The notes: a model not told the origin generated them from the sequence alone. A stretch of DNA of 64,000 bases from Liolophura sinensis (GCF_032854445.1 NC_088300.1:59060984-59124983), one strand, 5' to 3'. Shown: positions 11,851 through 24,100, counted from the first letter of the stretch. Numbers and translations are program-made.

Positions 11851-11854
11851 TTAA

Positions 11855-12887
11855 AGTCATTACTAATCAGTGTGACATTGACCCAGTTATAAAACAAATC
11901 TTGAAAATATGATAATAGCCTGTTTGTCAAATGTAATTGTATATAAATGCGAACAAAAATTGTAATGAAATTACCCCAGAATGTCTGATCTAAAATCCAG
12001 TGGTTGGAACTCTTTAAAGAGTGAGGAACACACATACACACACAAAACAGAAGTGATGTAACAGCAGCTGATAAATATTTATAGCTGACGAGTATGAATA
12101 GGGTAACAAATGTCAGGAGGGTCCACAGGAATTTGGTCCAACACATCCAATCCAACTGGAAATGGAAGACAGAATTTACGTCTATAAGTAACTGTTGCAA
12201 ATGAGTAAACATTTTGTAAACGAATGGATACACGTGCAGTCTATATTGTGACGTGACATTTTTCCTTTTTAGTGAAGGAAAGAATTGCAGCAATATTTTG
12301 AAGACCAAATTGCATGACTTGCATAAAGACGTAACATCAAATAAACTTCATGGTGATGGCGATAGTTTCCATTTAGGTCATTAGATTTACTAATTAACGG
12401 TACTAAAAGTATGAGTTTTTCTGCATTAATGAAGCAGACTTTCCCTTGCTTCCTACCAGGCATTTAAGTATGATGGATGTAAGAGAACTTAAAAGCACTT
12501 AACATGTACCATGTAAATTGCAATTACAAACAGTGAAAAGAAAAAAAGTAACAGTCTGCACCGTGAATGTTAATAAATTAGTGTGTTATGTAATTACAGT
12601 ACAAAACAAAGAGCATGTGGTGAGGAAAAGAAGTGTGGCATGTTTTAGATTGCTAAGAAAAATAAACACGTGTAGACCTATGTGGGAACAAGGTGAAGTT
12701 TGGTATTCAAGTGGAACTAAAATATATTAGTATAATGGTAACTACTTACATGTTTACCTTTAGTACATCTAGCTCATTCTTGTATCAGCCTTTCTCCAAG
12801 CAATCTACTGCAGTGTCGACCCTCGTTCTGTACTGCCATCACCATTCCAGAAAGATGTTTGGCCGGATTTCGTGATATGGTCTCTGA
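11855..12887. other. Intergenic, no gene recognised
   Basis: Open frames at 11784-12308 (-), 12269-12463 (-) and 12518-12730 (+) have no recognised motifs and AT-rich chance composition. Confidence 0.45.
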
Positions 12888-13082
12888 GTTTGTGGACAAA
12901 TCCCAGAGCTCGAGGGAAGGAGGCCAGTAGAGACCTTGACCTTGAATGTGCTTGGTGATGTCCGTGTTCGTGAGCTTGTCATAAAACTAACACGAACCGA
13001 AGGGGACAGAGAAACGTTGGCCCCCATACTGAGTGACTTGTACAGATTTGGGGTGAGCCGGCTTAAAAATCGGTACATGTGA
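12888..13082 (+). other. Unassigned open frame, possible terminal exon or relic
   Basis: A 64-codon plus-strand frame from the stop at 12885-12887 to TGA 13080-13082, with no ATG at the start but an AG just before 12888. It has protein-like composition, with alternating charged and hydrophobic residues (VETLTLNVLGDVRVRELVIK region; ILSDLYRFGVSRLKNRYM at the end). GC is higher than the flanks. It might be a last exon, a retrogene fragment or a transposon piece. No family is recognised and no upstream exon was found. Confidence 0.25.
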
Positions 13083-13300
13083 AAGCTGTAGGAGTTCGAT
13101 GCAAAGCGAGGAAAGCTATAACCTTCTAGCCTCCAGAGCTAATTCCATAGACCTTGGTAATGTTTTATCATTGTCATAACTGGTGCTCAGTATATACAAG
13201 TTAATAGATTGGTAAATTACGTTTATCACTGTTCAGGTTTTCCATAGCATGATGTTACATTTCTGCATTTCTAACGCCATGGTCTTTGGAGTAATTTGAC

Positions 13301-13302
13301 CA

Positions 13303-13333
<31 letters not shown>

Positions 13334-13563
13334 TTGGTGTTTTATGCCGTACTCAAGAATATTTCACTTATAGGACGGTTGCCAGTATTATGGTGGGAGG
13401 AAACCGGGCACAGCCTGGGGAAAACCAACGACTATCCGTAGGTTGCTGGCAGACCTTCCCACGTAAGGCCGGAGAGGAAGCCAGCATGGGCGACCGCATT
13501 GGTGAGAGGCTCCTGGGTCATCACGCTGCGCTAGCGCGCTAACCAACTGAGCCACGGAGGCCC
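13301..13563 (-). mobile_element. SINE family B, full length
   Basis: From the tRNA-like head GGCCTCCGTGGCTCAGTTGG (minus strand, at 13563) through the GTCGTATAAGTGAAATATTCTTG-type core to an (AAATA)n tail at 13301. Box A TGGCTCAGTTGG is clear; the box B region is altered. AATTTGAC flanks both sides (13293-13300 and 13564-13571), a likely target-site duplication. Confidence 0.92.
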
Positions 13564-13620
13564 AATTTGACAATATGTCTCATTCATGGAAATTTTGTTT
13601 ATTGTCTTACCTATATTATG

Positions 13621-13733
13621 TCCCCCCCGGGCTGTGCCCGTCTTCCACACACCATAATGCTGGCCGCCGTCGTATAAGTGAAATATTCTTGAGTACGGCG
13701 TAAAACACCAATCAAATAAATAAAATAAATATA
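13621..13733 (+). mobile_element. SINE family B, 3' half
   Basis: CCGGGCTGTGCCC, CACCATAATGCTGGCCGCCG, GAAATATTCTTGAGTACGGC, GTAAAACACCAATCAAATAA and an AATAAA tail. The head is missing. It is in opposite orientation to the neighbour at 13301-13563. Confidence 0.9.
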
Positions 13734-13739
13734 TTATGT

Positions 13740-14762
13740 CCGACACTGATTTATAACTTTGTTGACCTTAAGATGGTGACCAGGCGATTGCTACGCGAGA
13801 TCTCTCTCCTGGGGCCATTTTGTAATTCGTTCAATTTCCCATTTACTAAACTGATTGTATACTTATGTTGTAATTTTGCCATTGTAGCGTGTATTTGATT
13901 TTCGAATCCATCGGGGACACTTTGATGTGATTCACCTTCGGGTTGATACATCAATTGATAATCAATTTGTGCAACATCCTAAATATAGAGTGCGATACCA
14001 CAGGTATTTTACACTTTTATGTGGACCAGTTGTTCATTCTTAGGATGGTTGGGTTTAGTCCTCGTGGCGACCTCTGGTGCTATGTAACATATTATCCTAT
14101 TCGCTTTGTCAACTTTCACACACCTTTCCTGAGCCTCCCCATTTATGAACTATTTTTAATAGAATGGTCACATAATGTCTCAACTTGTCAGTTTTCATTG
14201 GATCTTGCAGCTATATGTATATCATGTCACAAAGGAAGCTGTTTGTAATGTATTCTCAACGTTTGTATTACATTGCCATAGTCCAGCCAGGTCTCGTGTT
14301 CATTCTTGTTCCTGTAGGGTATTAGAGGGTTACCTGCTCACTGTCAAATAGCTAACAGTAGTCAATATAGATACTTCAATGAATATTAACTGATGGACCA
14401 GTGTTGTTGAAAATGAGTGGAATTTGATATAACAATATGTCTTGCTCCATAAGCCTGATTTTTCCCATACTGTCTTAACCTCTGGAGAGAGTACTTGTTT
14501 TTTCAGTGACATTATACAGCCATTATCCTTTCTGTATCACAGTGCTACGTCCCTTTAACATGTTTGCACATATGATTTTGACACGTGTGCTGTTTGTCTA
14601 CATTATGGGTCATCATATTATTAATGTATTTGATCATACTATACTGCACTTTAATTCTTTCTCATTGTAGTTCTGGTATTTAGATTTCGCCCTTTAACCA
14701 ACAGTTTAAAATCTTTTCTTATTTGAAAAAGAAAAAATGTTTCTTTGGCGGGGGGGGGGGGG
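13740..14762. other. Intergenic, no gene recognised
   Basis: The open frame 13943-14248 (+) has no recognised domain. A long G run (about 14750-14765) borders the repeat that follows. Confidence 0.45.
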
Positions 14763-15067
14763 GGGTGTTATACTCCTGAGTATTTTCTGGATGAATTACT
14801 TTTCTTCTTGTGGTGTGTGGAAAACCACGCTATATACTGAATGTTTTTTTGTGAATGAAGCCCCATCCCTCTGTTTGGTAAAATGGTTTTGCCCTTAGGC
14901 AGTCGGCAATTGGGGGTGAATTGCATATCCCCTGATACGAGGAAGGGAGATCTGTGACGACGACTTGGTGTAACGTACATGTACAATTAGGGCCGAGTAA
15001 AGTTTTAAGTTCATTTCATGGCATCTTCTGTTGTTTCGCCACCTAGCGCTAGCTTCCCAATAGCACA
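14763..15067. repeat. Dispersed repeat family D, copy 2
   Basis: Collinear with 10752-11076, in the same orientation, with small indels. It ends at the same TCCCAATAGCAC landmark. The preceding poly-G run may mark the element boundary. Confidence 0.8.
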
Positions 15068-15545
15068 ACAGTGCTGTGGCTTTGATCATGATGAATTTGG
15101 GAAATTTCTCGATGGAACAACTCTCCCGAAGCTTTCACTAAGGTTTTAATATTTATATTTTATTTTCGTGTTTTCTTATGGAAAGTATTAGTATTAATAT
15201 TTAACCGGCTTTCGATGGCCGTGAATCCTATATGACGCATGATAATCTACGTCATCACTTAGCTGACAGTATATAAATTGTTAGTGCTGGTTGACTTCAT
15301 CGCTTGGTACTCAGCATAAGGTCATGGTTCTCGTTGGCTATGTGTCAGCACACTAGACTTGGTTAAGTGTAGTGCCAGTTGCTTTCGGCAGCTCTGACTA
15401 TTTTGCCATTTGAACTTTTATCTCATAAAAGCAACAAAGATTACATTTTTGGTGTAGAAAATGAGTGAAGTGGATACATCAATGATCAATAGCATTATAA
15501 TGGATAACAGTGTTCATCTAGGTATATGTGTTCTATAGTTCGTCG
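15068..15545. other. Intergenic, no gene recognised
   Basis: AT-rich unique sequence. No open frame with a recognisable family. Confidence 0.45.
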
Positions 15546-15866
15546 GACCGGCCCGGATAGCACAGTTGGTAGAGCGTCTGGTTCGGGACCGGTAGATCCA
15601 GGATTAATCCTTGATTGAGTCACACCTAAGACTTTAAAAGAGGAAGTTGTCACTTCCTCGCTTGGCGTTCAGTATGAAGGGGATAGTGCAACGACTGGTT
15701 GACCCGTATCAGTATAATGGCTCGGGCGGGGCGACTTACTTGCCTTCGACTTCGGTAAGTCGTCTCAGTGAAGCAGCACTAAATAAAAGAGCGGTGGAAA
15801 TCCGTCCTGCTACATTACACGTACAAGCACCCTAAGGATTCCTTCGTCGTCGTACAAGTAATAGTT
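15546..15866 (+). mobile_element. SINE family A with tRNA-like head
   Basis: Starts GGCCCGGATAGCACAGTTGG (box A-like) and GGTTCGGGACC (box B-like), then the family body. It ends after TCCTTCGTCGTCGTAC and lacks the usual GACGTTAAACCCC tail, so it is 3'-truncated. Chance open frames inside it are not genes. Confidence 0.88.
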
Positions 15867-17016
15867 CGTGGATATTACGAAGAGAATGCAGTTCCTGGAT
15901 TTGTTAATACGCAGTTATATGTAGGCCGGTATATGTCTCCCTTTATTATAGTACAAAAAAAAATTACGCCTGTGTTAAAATTCTGATAAAATCGTGTATG
16001 ATGCTGTATTCCCCAAGGAATTCCGGCAAGAGTACACACCAACATTTAGAAGAATTCCCTAAGACGAAATGTTTGTTGGGAATACTCCGTATCAGGGTCA
16101 TCAGAGAACAGGAATAAACGGGATCAAGGCAAAACGGGCACTTCGCAGTATGGAGGATGTCCCGTAAAATATTTTTGTGGTGATGTAATTAACATCAAAC
16201 TGGATAGCGAACATCAGATTGGAAAGCGTTGCCATCAGACCAGTGCATGAATGTAACTACAGCTGGAAAATTTCGAATATCATATTCTTTATCAAGTCAA
16301 ATAACATTTGACAGGAGACGATATGATCTGTGCAATATCCGAATATATAAGAAGTTTACTGCTATACCGCTATGTGACGTCTGGAATGAACGAAGGCCTA
16401 CCTGTTTTACTAAATAAACAAGCGGAAGTGTACAAATATTATGTTTCAAGCCAGCAGCTGATTGTACATACATTCAACTGACGAGTATCCAAAAGTTGCT
16501 CCGTGAATTGAGCAGAGGAAAGATTAACCCATAATTACACCTAATGATGGCATAATTAAATGCTGAAATATTGAGAGTAAAATGATTCCCGTTTTCGGAT
16601 TAACACTACATGTACTTTAAGCGAATATTCTTAAGAGAAGTGTTGGATTTAGTCAACCTGGCGGTAAGTCCAAAAAGGGAAGACGTACAACAAAATGTAG
16701 CTGTAGCGAATGGTCCATATTCTTATCTGTCTTTCTTCTGGATGTCTCTATAGAAGTATGGTTTCTCCATGTCAAAACTTTTATGTCCTTCATACTGTCA
16801 TAAAGCATGTTGGGTTTAGGTGTCGAAACAGTCTGTAAACTCCAATTGTCAACCTTCGTGGACGTTCCAATTCAACAATAGCATGATCAATATCCAAAAT
16901 ATTGTTCAACACAGATCACCAAAGAGCTCAGGCCGTACCCTGGTAGATGGGGTACTTGGCTGGATGGCAAGGCACATAGAAAACTGAGATTGGGTGTTAC
17001 TCCTTGGTCTGGCCTC
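15867..17016. other. 3' flank of SIAE, no other gene seen
   Basis: Unique sequence downstream of the SIAE stop. No clear AATAAA was found on the minus strand close to the stop, so the transcript end is unresolved. Confidence 0.4.
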
Positions 17017-20000
17017 TCACAATTGATCATCACAGTCGACCTTCTCAAAAGGCACGGGCACCATGAAGGGTGGACCTGGTAGACCGGACATCCTACCATA
17101 CACTGCGCATGCCTTAAACTGACAAGGACTCTCGCGCCAGGCGTACCTGACTCTTGTAACTGGAATCTTCCCACAGCCAGTAATGTCAAGCGTGAACTCC
17201 GATCCCCGGTGGCCTTCGATTGCTGCTGGGAGCCAGGAAGAATCAAGATCACTACAGGTTCTGTCCGAGACGGGACGGGGCGAGCAGCACACCTTGGAAA
17301 GAAGCAGCATAAGTCACTGTAGCCGACAGCCACAGGAAACACCAACATAGGGACATTTGCGTACCTTACAAAACCTCGCTGGTTAAGAGCTAGTTGTCTA
17401 ACGCTTTAACCGTTTTAGCCAGTTATAGCCATGACTGACCAGGACCAACATGTTATAAATGATTTAAATAAGCCCACGTTTTCTGTAATAAGTACCCTTT
17501 TTCATAAAAACATGCAAACTCCTGCCACTCATTTGACTAAGTTATCCTAATACGTGTGAGTGTTCTCACCTCGAAGCCAGTGGTCTGACGGATATCAAGT
17601 GGCTCGCCCGTGTATATGACACTCAGGAGTAAGTCCCCAGTCACACCAATCCTCTGTGGAAGCGGTCCCTGGTATAAGACGTCACGCTGATCATAGGCCA
17701 TGGCCAGGCCCGAACGACTCAGCCTCCAACCGATGTCTTTCTTGTAGCGTGGATGCAACCTACGATGGAAATAACATCGATCGCAGCGAGGTCAGCTCAT
17801 GAAAACTACATACACTCAAAAAAGCAATCTGCTTATATTAACAGAAAGTCTGTTGTCTGCATGAGTAATGCTAGAATGTATTCTGTTATTATAATATAAT
17901 ACTGTGCAACATTCAACGTAATACTATGTTAGTCTGATAGAATTTTTATGTTGAATTAACAGAATATGTGTGTGATCTGTGTGATACATTCTAGCATCAC
18001 TCAGACAACATATTTTCTGTTAAAATTAACAGATTAATTTCTTGAGTGTACGTCTATGCCTAGTAAGGAAAGGTGGTGTCAACCTGCATTGAAAAAAAGA
18101 AAAACTCCCACCTGATCTATTTTTGTTGTTTTTTGGGGGGAGGGGGGTGGGGGCAGAGTGCTTAGAAAAATAAAAACTCCGACTGCCAAAGTGGAAAAAT
18201 TTGTAAAAAAAGGACAGTTAAAAAAAAAAAGAAACCCGCGATGTCCCTTTCACGACTCCGTGGTAAGGTGCACCCAAGAATATTTTTCTTTTTACCATGC
18301 CCTGCATGATCTGTGGATAGGTTTGTTTATGTAAACGGGGCAAATTATAGAAAAAAGCCATATCTCTCCAAGCACGTGGACGAGTTCGATGGTCAAATCA
18401 TAAACATGTATGTAAAATGTATGGGCCTGTAGAAGTTGCATCAACTTACGACCCATGAGGACTGTCGAAGTCAGGTAAATCCATGGCCACGGCCATAAAT
18501 ACGGCTTCCATGGCTGGATTGGGGACGTAACCATATCCATGGGTCTGCTGCCACCTGATGCCAGGAAAATGAGAGATCACATGGCTTGGTCTATCTGGTG
18601 CCAGCTGCCGACAAAACAATCGGAGTGGATGGAACAAGCATAATTTACGTCTTATCATTAATATATCCGAAAGTTAGTATAGATCTAGTTGACATTAAGC
18701 ATTGAGATCATCAATTGATGCCATTAGCTACACGTGGTGTATATTTTATACACATTATATATATTTTATATAGCTTTATATGTGGGTAGGTCAGAAATCT
18801 TGGACATTACGCCATCTGTATAAAGGCGAGTATGTTTATTAATTATATTTATTACTCGGTATCTAAAGCGCAAAACGGCAAGAAACTAAATTAAGTGACC
18901 AGAAGTAAAGTGCACACTTTTCTTCCCCTACTACAAAAGGAAAAATGCGCTTGGACTAACAGAGATGCACATGGAACAGGTGTTTATGTACATTTTGAAA
19001 TTTAATTATCTATATAATGTAAGATGTAACATGAGTAATACTTGTATACCTGAACAAACCCGAACGGAAACTCTGGGGACGTTTTCCCATGAGAGCGGCT
19101 GAATCCTCTTCTCCAGCCCTGGATCATTGCACGGAAACCACACTGGTAAAACTCTGCTCTGGTGTTGGATTCCCCTATGTAAATATTCAGCAAACCAGGA
19201 TGCGAGTGACATACTTATCATCAGATTTACTCATTTATTTATCTGATTTGTGTTTTTCGCCGTGCCGAAGACTATTTCATTTATATAACGGCGGCCAGCA
19301 TTATGATGGGTGGAAACCGGGCAGAAATTAGAATATAAAGATCGACCCGTGTAGTTTGTCTCTTCAGCCATGGATTAGTGAAACATTATTTTAGGTAACG
19401 GATTTTAGGTACCGGACATTCTTGGACGCTCTGTCAGAATTTAAAAAAGAAAAAAGAAAAACCCACTGCAACGTCAGTCCCAAAAATCCAGTACTCAACG
19501 TCAAGGCACATGGATTGGAACTTCTTCGTCAAGTCCGTATTTGCACTGATGTAGACTGTTCCCAATATAGAGATCCTGTGCAAACTCAACATCTCAACAT
19601 CTGTAATGAATTTCCTCTGGCTGTCTTCAAGAGTGGGTTTTGTCTTACCTTGATACCAAATGACGCCGTAAATGGTCATGTTGAGTAAGGGATGAATCAT
19701 AGCGTTCCAGAGAACCGTATGAGCGCCAGGTACGAACCACTTCTTTTCTGTTTCTAGGCTAGAAACCCCTGTCTTCCTGGCAAAATCGATGGACAGGTGT
19801 GAAAACAGATTTGGGGCTTCTGTTCTCGTGCAGGAGGTCTAGTCTTGGCTCCTGCGACAAAATGACTCGACAAAAAAAGGGAAACTTCTACATGGTTTCT
19901 ACGAAGGTATATGTATCGTTACGCTATAGTCCTGTTGCTTTGGGTATAAATTTAATTAATATTAATGAACAAGCCTTCGTTGACTGGACGAGATGTGTTG

Positions 20001-23000
20001 CGTGCACTACAACATCTCACACATCAAACGGCACTCACAAATTTGCTATAATGGAGCTGCAAAGCACAATATGGTGTTTACAATAAATAACAGGCTCAAT
20101 ACTACTTTTCAAGTGTAACTTAGCTCAGAATGTACACTGGCTCCATAATCCCTTTCAAGACAAATGCCCGAAACAGAGCTTAACTGTAACTGCACGAGGT
20201 GTATGTTACAATACGCTCTATTTCATTATATGGTCGACCAGTGTAAACTGATGTAAATCACTGAGTTCAAGGGCAAGCGGAGTTTACAAAAAAATCTTAC
20301 GGATCGTTGTATTGATGGAGTCGTAATCCACAGCTGGTAAGCGCATCTGGGGGCGACCAGGTCTCAATGGCTGTACCATCCCACGCCGCTAATACCAATC
20401 CCAGGGGACGGTGTATGCTGTCACGAATATTCATAGCGTAGAAAAGGCACACAGCAGAGAAGGACCGCAAAGATTCTGAAAAAAAGACATTTTGTTCAAC
20501 TAACTGGACCATGCAAACAGGACAAATCTGGACTGATCATCTTTACACATGGGAAGGTTTTTACTGTCCATATGACAGATATTTTTTTTCATCTGCTGGG
20601 CGATATATTTCCTCTTAGTTCTTAGGACGACAAGGCGACATTCTGACGAAACTCCAACGATATTCAGTCGAGAAGCTCGTGTAAATCTCTCATCTGCATC
20701 TGAATCTCGATTTGGCGACTAAATCGTTCATTTCTCGACCAAATCTCGCGCTTTGAAGAGATGCCTGATTCTCGACTTAATGTCGTTAGAATCTTGCAGT
20801 ATCATCGAAATAACTGATCTGAGTTTCCAAGCTTAACTTGCAACTCAACATGGGAAGAGCGACTTTTGGGCGACAATACGAGGAATGGCACGTTGTGGAA
20901 CCAAATCTCGATTCAATCTAGACTAAATCTCGCGTTATACAAAAACCTCCACCAAATCTCGCGCTGCCTCGCGAATATCGCTTCCTTATAAGATTACGAC
21001 TGAATGTCGTTGTAGTCTCGTTGGAATCTCGTTACAATGTCGCGTTGTCGTCTTATCTTGACCTAATGTCGACTAAATCTCACAATGTCGTTAAAATATC
21101 GTTGTTACTGGTTTAGGGTAAGTATGTCAAAGAGAGCATGGCCACATCTGGCTTCCATAGCTGAAGCTGTGTAAACATCCTTGCTTATGGCGTCAACATG
21201 CTGCTTTCAAGAACAGATATCCTCAAAGATGCGAACATTTGATTTGGATTCCATGCGTAGAATATCGAGTGTCTTCTCAACGCCATTGAAAAAATAATGA
21301 TTGTTATTCTCTTACCTGCTAACAGCTTAATTTACTACTTATATCATTATTTTTTCACATATTCCTTTGAAAATGGTGTATATTAGGATGTTTTGGAAAT
21401 GAGCCTTGCGATTATCGACTTGAAGCGTCCTTTCTTGGTCAATGAGCGATCGAATGCTGGAAATGACGCTTAGATTTGAAGTTTCAAAAACACACATCAA
21501 GGCCTTGTATTAGAAACGCGTCATACACGTGTAAGTGGTTAGCGTGTTAGCACAGCACAATAGTCCTTACAAATGCGGTCGCTATAAGTTCAGGTCCAAC
21601 TTATTTTGACTTCCTCTCCGTCGTACGTGGGGAGGTCTACCAGCTGCTGTCGTATAAGTGAAATATTCTTAATTACGACGTAAAACCACAATCAAATATA
21701 TAAATAAAATATGAGAGCAATACGTTCTACTCACCCTTGGTTGGCTTCGTCCACGGAGTACTGACTTCATGAAGATCGTATAATGCTGAGAAAGACTGTA
21801 CTTTGCTGGCCATGAATACCCTGATTTTGTCGTACTTTAGTGCCGCTTGTATTTCTAGGGTAGAGTTGTTAATCTGTTTAGATTAGTTTACTAAGTTGTA
21901 GGTATAAGGTGGAAATAAAATTATCAGCACATAAAGACGTCAAAGATGGTTCCTCCAAATCTGCACGTTGTGTGGTATGAACAGAGCTAGAGGAGGTCTC
22001 GTGTAGAAGCAGATCTAAAGCGACATAATGATTTATATATTTCATTGAGTTCCTGCTGTATACTCAAGAATATTTTACTTAAAAATAGGTTTATGTTCAG
22101 GTTTATGGTCAGGTTTATGTTTGGCGGAATATCCATATTGTAAATACCGGTACAGTGTAAAGGGAAGTTATTTATTTATTTATTCGATTGGAGTTTTACG
22201 TTGCATAATACTCAAGAATATTTCACTTATACAACGGCGACCAGCATTATGATGGGAGAAAAGCCCGGGGGAAACCCATCCACAGGTTACTGACAGACCT
22301 TCCCACGTACGGCCGGAGAGGAAGCCAACATGAACTGGACTTGAACTCACAGCGATCGTATTGGCGAGAGGCTTCTGCGACATTGTACTGCGCTAGCATG
22401 CACGTTAACCACTAAACTACAGATTCCCCGCCCCTACTATACTATACTATACTATACTATACTATACTATACAAGGCTGGATGGAGAACACCCTTGATGA
22501 CATTCCACATCATAAGTAATTAACCAGTTAACACACAAAGAATGCAGCTGTTCTAAGCCTTGCTACTAAGGCTTATTGTTAAGGGGTGTTAGTAATCAAA
22601 CATTGTCCAAAAGTTGCCGACTATATATGATCATAAACAAGATGCCACAAAGCCTGTTTTGACCTATGTCAAACTATCAACTGTGATATAAACGCTTTAG
22701 TTTAGGCAATGTTTGTTTAAAATGACATTTTTCAAGGGTTGTGTTAATACAAATGTATCCAAATTTGAACCTCTGGGGCCATTTTAACTGGGTGTGTCCA
22801 AGCTGTAAATCATGAAACGTCAAAAATCACTATGTGGAAACAATCAATTATACTCATGTGCCTAAACAAATCACTGCATTAACAGTCACATTTTTGAATA
22901 TCTGTCACTCACCTGTTCCATCCTGAACACCATGTTACTCTGACCAGAGCAGACCCAGACGTCCCCGAAAAGGATATCATGGAGGGACAGTGTGCCCGAA

Positions 23001-24100
23001 CTACTGACTATCGTGATATTGTGGGGACCCGGGTTCTCCACCATTGGTAGCGTGAAACGCCATACACCAGCTAGGTGACCGGGGCCTGGGACCACCGTAC
23101 TCGACAGGTGGGTTATGTCTGGGATAGTGAGAGAGACAACGTCCCCTAAGCGAGGAGAGTAGCCCCATATGACAGCCTGGTATGGGCTTCTTTGCAACAC
23201 CATATGATCGCCATAGTAGCTGGCTAGAGAAAATCCGGGCGGTCCGACTGGAATACGATTTGAATGAATGAATGACTATATGGCTTAACGTCACTTTTGT
23301 AAGACTACAGCCTTATAACAACAGACCGCAAATGACTTTCGATGAGATAATGGTAACGCCCTAAGAATACCATTTGAACCGTGAACGATAGATGTACCTG
23401 CATGTGGGCTTAATGCCATCAACTGAGAATTTTCCTGGGAGATTCTATGTATTAACATATTTATAATTAGGACAATTTGTTTCGAATTACAAGACAAATT
23501 TCGCTTGACTAGATCTGCAGTATTGATTACATACTGGTACATGTAAATTTCTTTCTAAGAATCCTCAAAGATTCTGTTTAAGGCCGGGATTGAAGCCACA
23601 CCTCAAATATATATCTGGGGGGCCTCCGTGGCTCAGTTGGTTAGCGCGCTAGCGCAGCACAATGACCCAGGAGTCTCTCACCAATGCGGTCGCTGTGAGT
23701 TCAAGTCCAGCTCATGCTGGTTTCCTCTCCGGCCGTACGTGGGAAGGTCTGCCAGCAACCAGCGGATGGCCGTGGGTTTCCCCCGGGCTCTGCCCGCTTT
23801 CCACCCACCATAATGCTGGTCGCCGTCGTATAAGCGAAATATTCTTGAGTACGGCGTAAAACACCAATCAAATAAATAAATAAATAAATAAATCAAATAT
23901 ATATCTCAGAGATTTGATCGCGTCCCGCCCACTCTTGTATATACATGTATATTCTATGAGGTGTATAATTCTCACAATTTATAATGCGGATTGACCTGGA
24001 TAAACCTACCTGTGTTTGATACCCGAATTAGGCCGAGGACACTGATTAGCACAGTAACGCTTGTACACAGGTGGGCGTCTCTGTGCATCCAAGCCTGCAT
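17017..24100 (-). CDS. SIAE: Sialate O-acetylesterase (537 aa, 9 exons)
   Basis: Removes 9-O-acetyl groups from sialic acids; the family acts in lysosome, secretory pathway or cytosol. Coding exons in transcript order: 24100-24010, 23247-22913, 21873-21735, 20475-20301, 19776-19649, 19174-19050, 18604-18450, 17759-17570, 17292-17017. Phases match at all eight junctions and the total is 1614 nt including TGA; human SIAE is 523 aa. The start is the first ATG after an in-frame TAG; residues 13-27 are hydrophobic, giving a signal peptide. Exon 2 has MVLQRSP, GDVWVCSGQSNM (Ser134 predicted nucleophile) typical of the SGNH-type esterase. Exon 5 has VLWNAMIHPLLNMT and GVIWYQG. Exons 7-8 give GYGYVPNP, AVAMDLPD and DSPHGSLHP, the expected Asp/His region (D378, H385 likely). 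Exon 9 ends with RYAWRESPCQFKACAVY and GPPF. The catalytic parts seen are intact, so it is probably functional. Introns carry SINEs and MITEs. Head-to-head neighbour is CSTPP1. Confidence 0.95.
17811..18050. mobile_element. MITE in SIAE intron 7
   Basis: Terminal inverted repeat TACACTCAA / TTGAGTGTA. Long imperfect complementarity continues inward, with AACAGAAA, TTGTCTG and ATGCTAGAATGTAT in both arms. About 240 bases, hairpin-forming, no coding capacity. Confidence 0.75.
19218..19325 (-). mobile_element. SINE family B, partial
   Basis: TTTATTTATCTGATTTGTGTTT, CGCCGTGCC, GGCGGCCAGCATTATGATGG and GAAACCGGGCAGA: the 3' half in reverse, in SIAE intron 5. Confidence 0.8.
20625..21055. mobile_element. 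Foldback element rich in AATCTCG/AATGTCG words
   Basis: In SIAE intron 3. The left arm from 20625 (GACGACAAGGCGACATTCTG and the following ACTCCAACGA) is the inverse of the right arm at about 20995-21053 (TCGTTGGAATCTCGTTACAA, TGTCGCGTTGTCGTC). Between and beyond them the words AATCTCG and AATGTCG recur about every 10-25 bases, many with CpG. No coding capacity. Confidence 0.7.
21531..21711 (+). mobile_element. SINE family B with internal deletion
   Basis: The head (GTGGTTAGCGTGTTAGCACAG) joins after TCCGTCGTACGTGGGGAGGT directly to CTGTCGTATAAGTGAAATAT; the central Pro/Gly-like CCCGGG block is missing. Confidence 0.8.
22169..22433 (-). mobile_element. SINE family B
   Basis: TTATTTATTTATTTATTCGA tail, ATACTCAAGAATATTTCACT, ACGGCCGGAGAGGAAGCC and a degenerate tRNA-like head to about 22430. 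In SIAE intron 2. Confidence 0.85.
22434..22471. repeat. (ACTAT)n microsatellite
   Basis: About seven perfect tandem copies of ACTAT next to the head end of the adjacent SINE. Confidence 0.95.
23617..23892 (+). mobile_element. SINE family B, full length with target-site duplication
   Basis: Head GGCCTCCGTGGCTCAGTTGG, box B-like GAGTTCAAGTCC, core GTATAAGCGAAATATTCTTG, tail (AAAT)n. TCAAATATATATCT occurs at 23603-23616 and again at 23893-23906, a 14-base duplication. It is in the intron between SIAE exons 1 and 2. Confidence 0.95.

Noticed and set aside
13388-13746. Frames with PPWLSWLAR or ASVAQLVSALAQ, also near 23.6 and 26.8 kb
   Set aside because: They translate the tRNA-like head and core of SINE family B.
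15647-15835. Frames with AFSMKGIVQRLVDPYQYNGS at 15.6, 35.6 and 60.7 kb
   Set aside because: They translate the body of SINE family A; the three copies share the peptide because they share the element.
23617-23690. True tRNA gene
   Set aside because: Boxes A and B are present, but no complete cloverleaf or acceptor stem is evident and the segment is the head of a repeated SINE.
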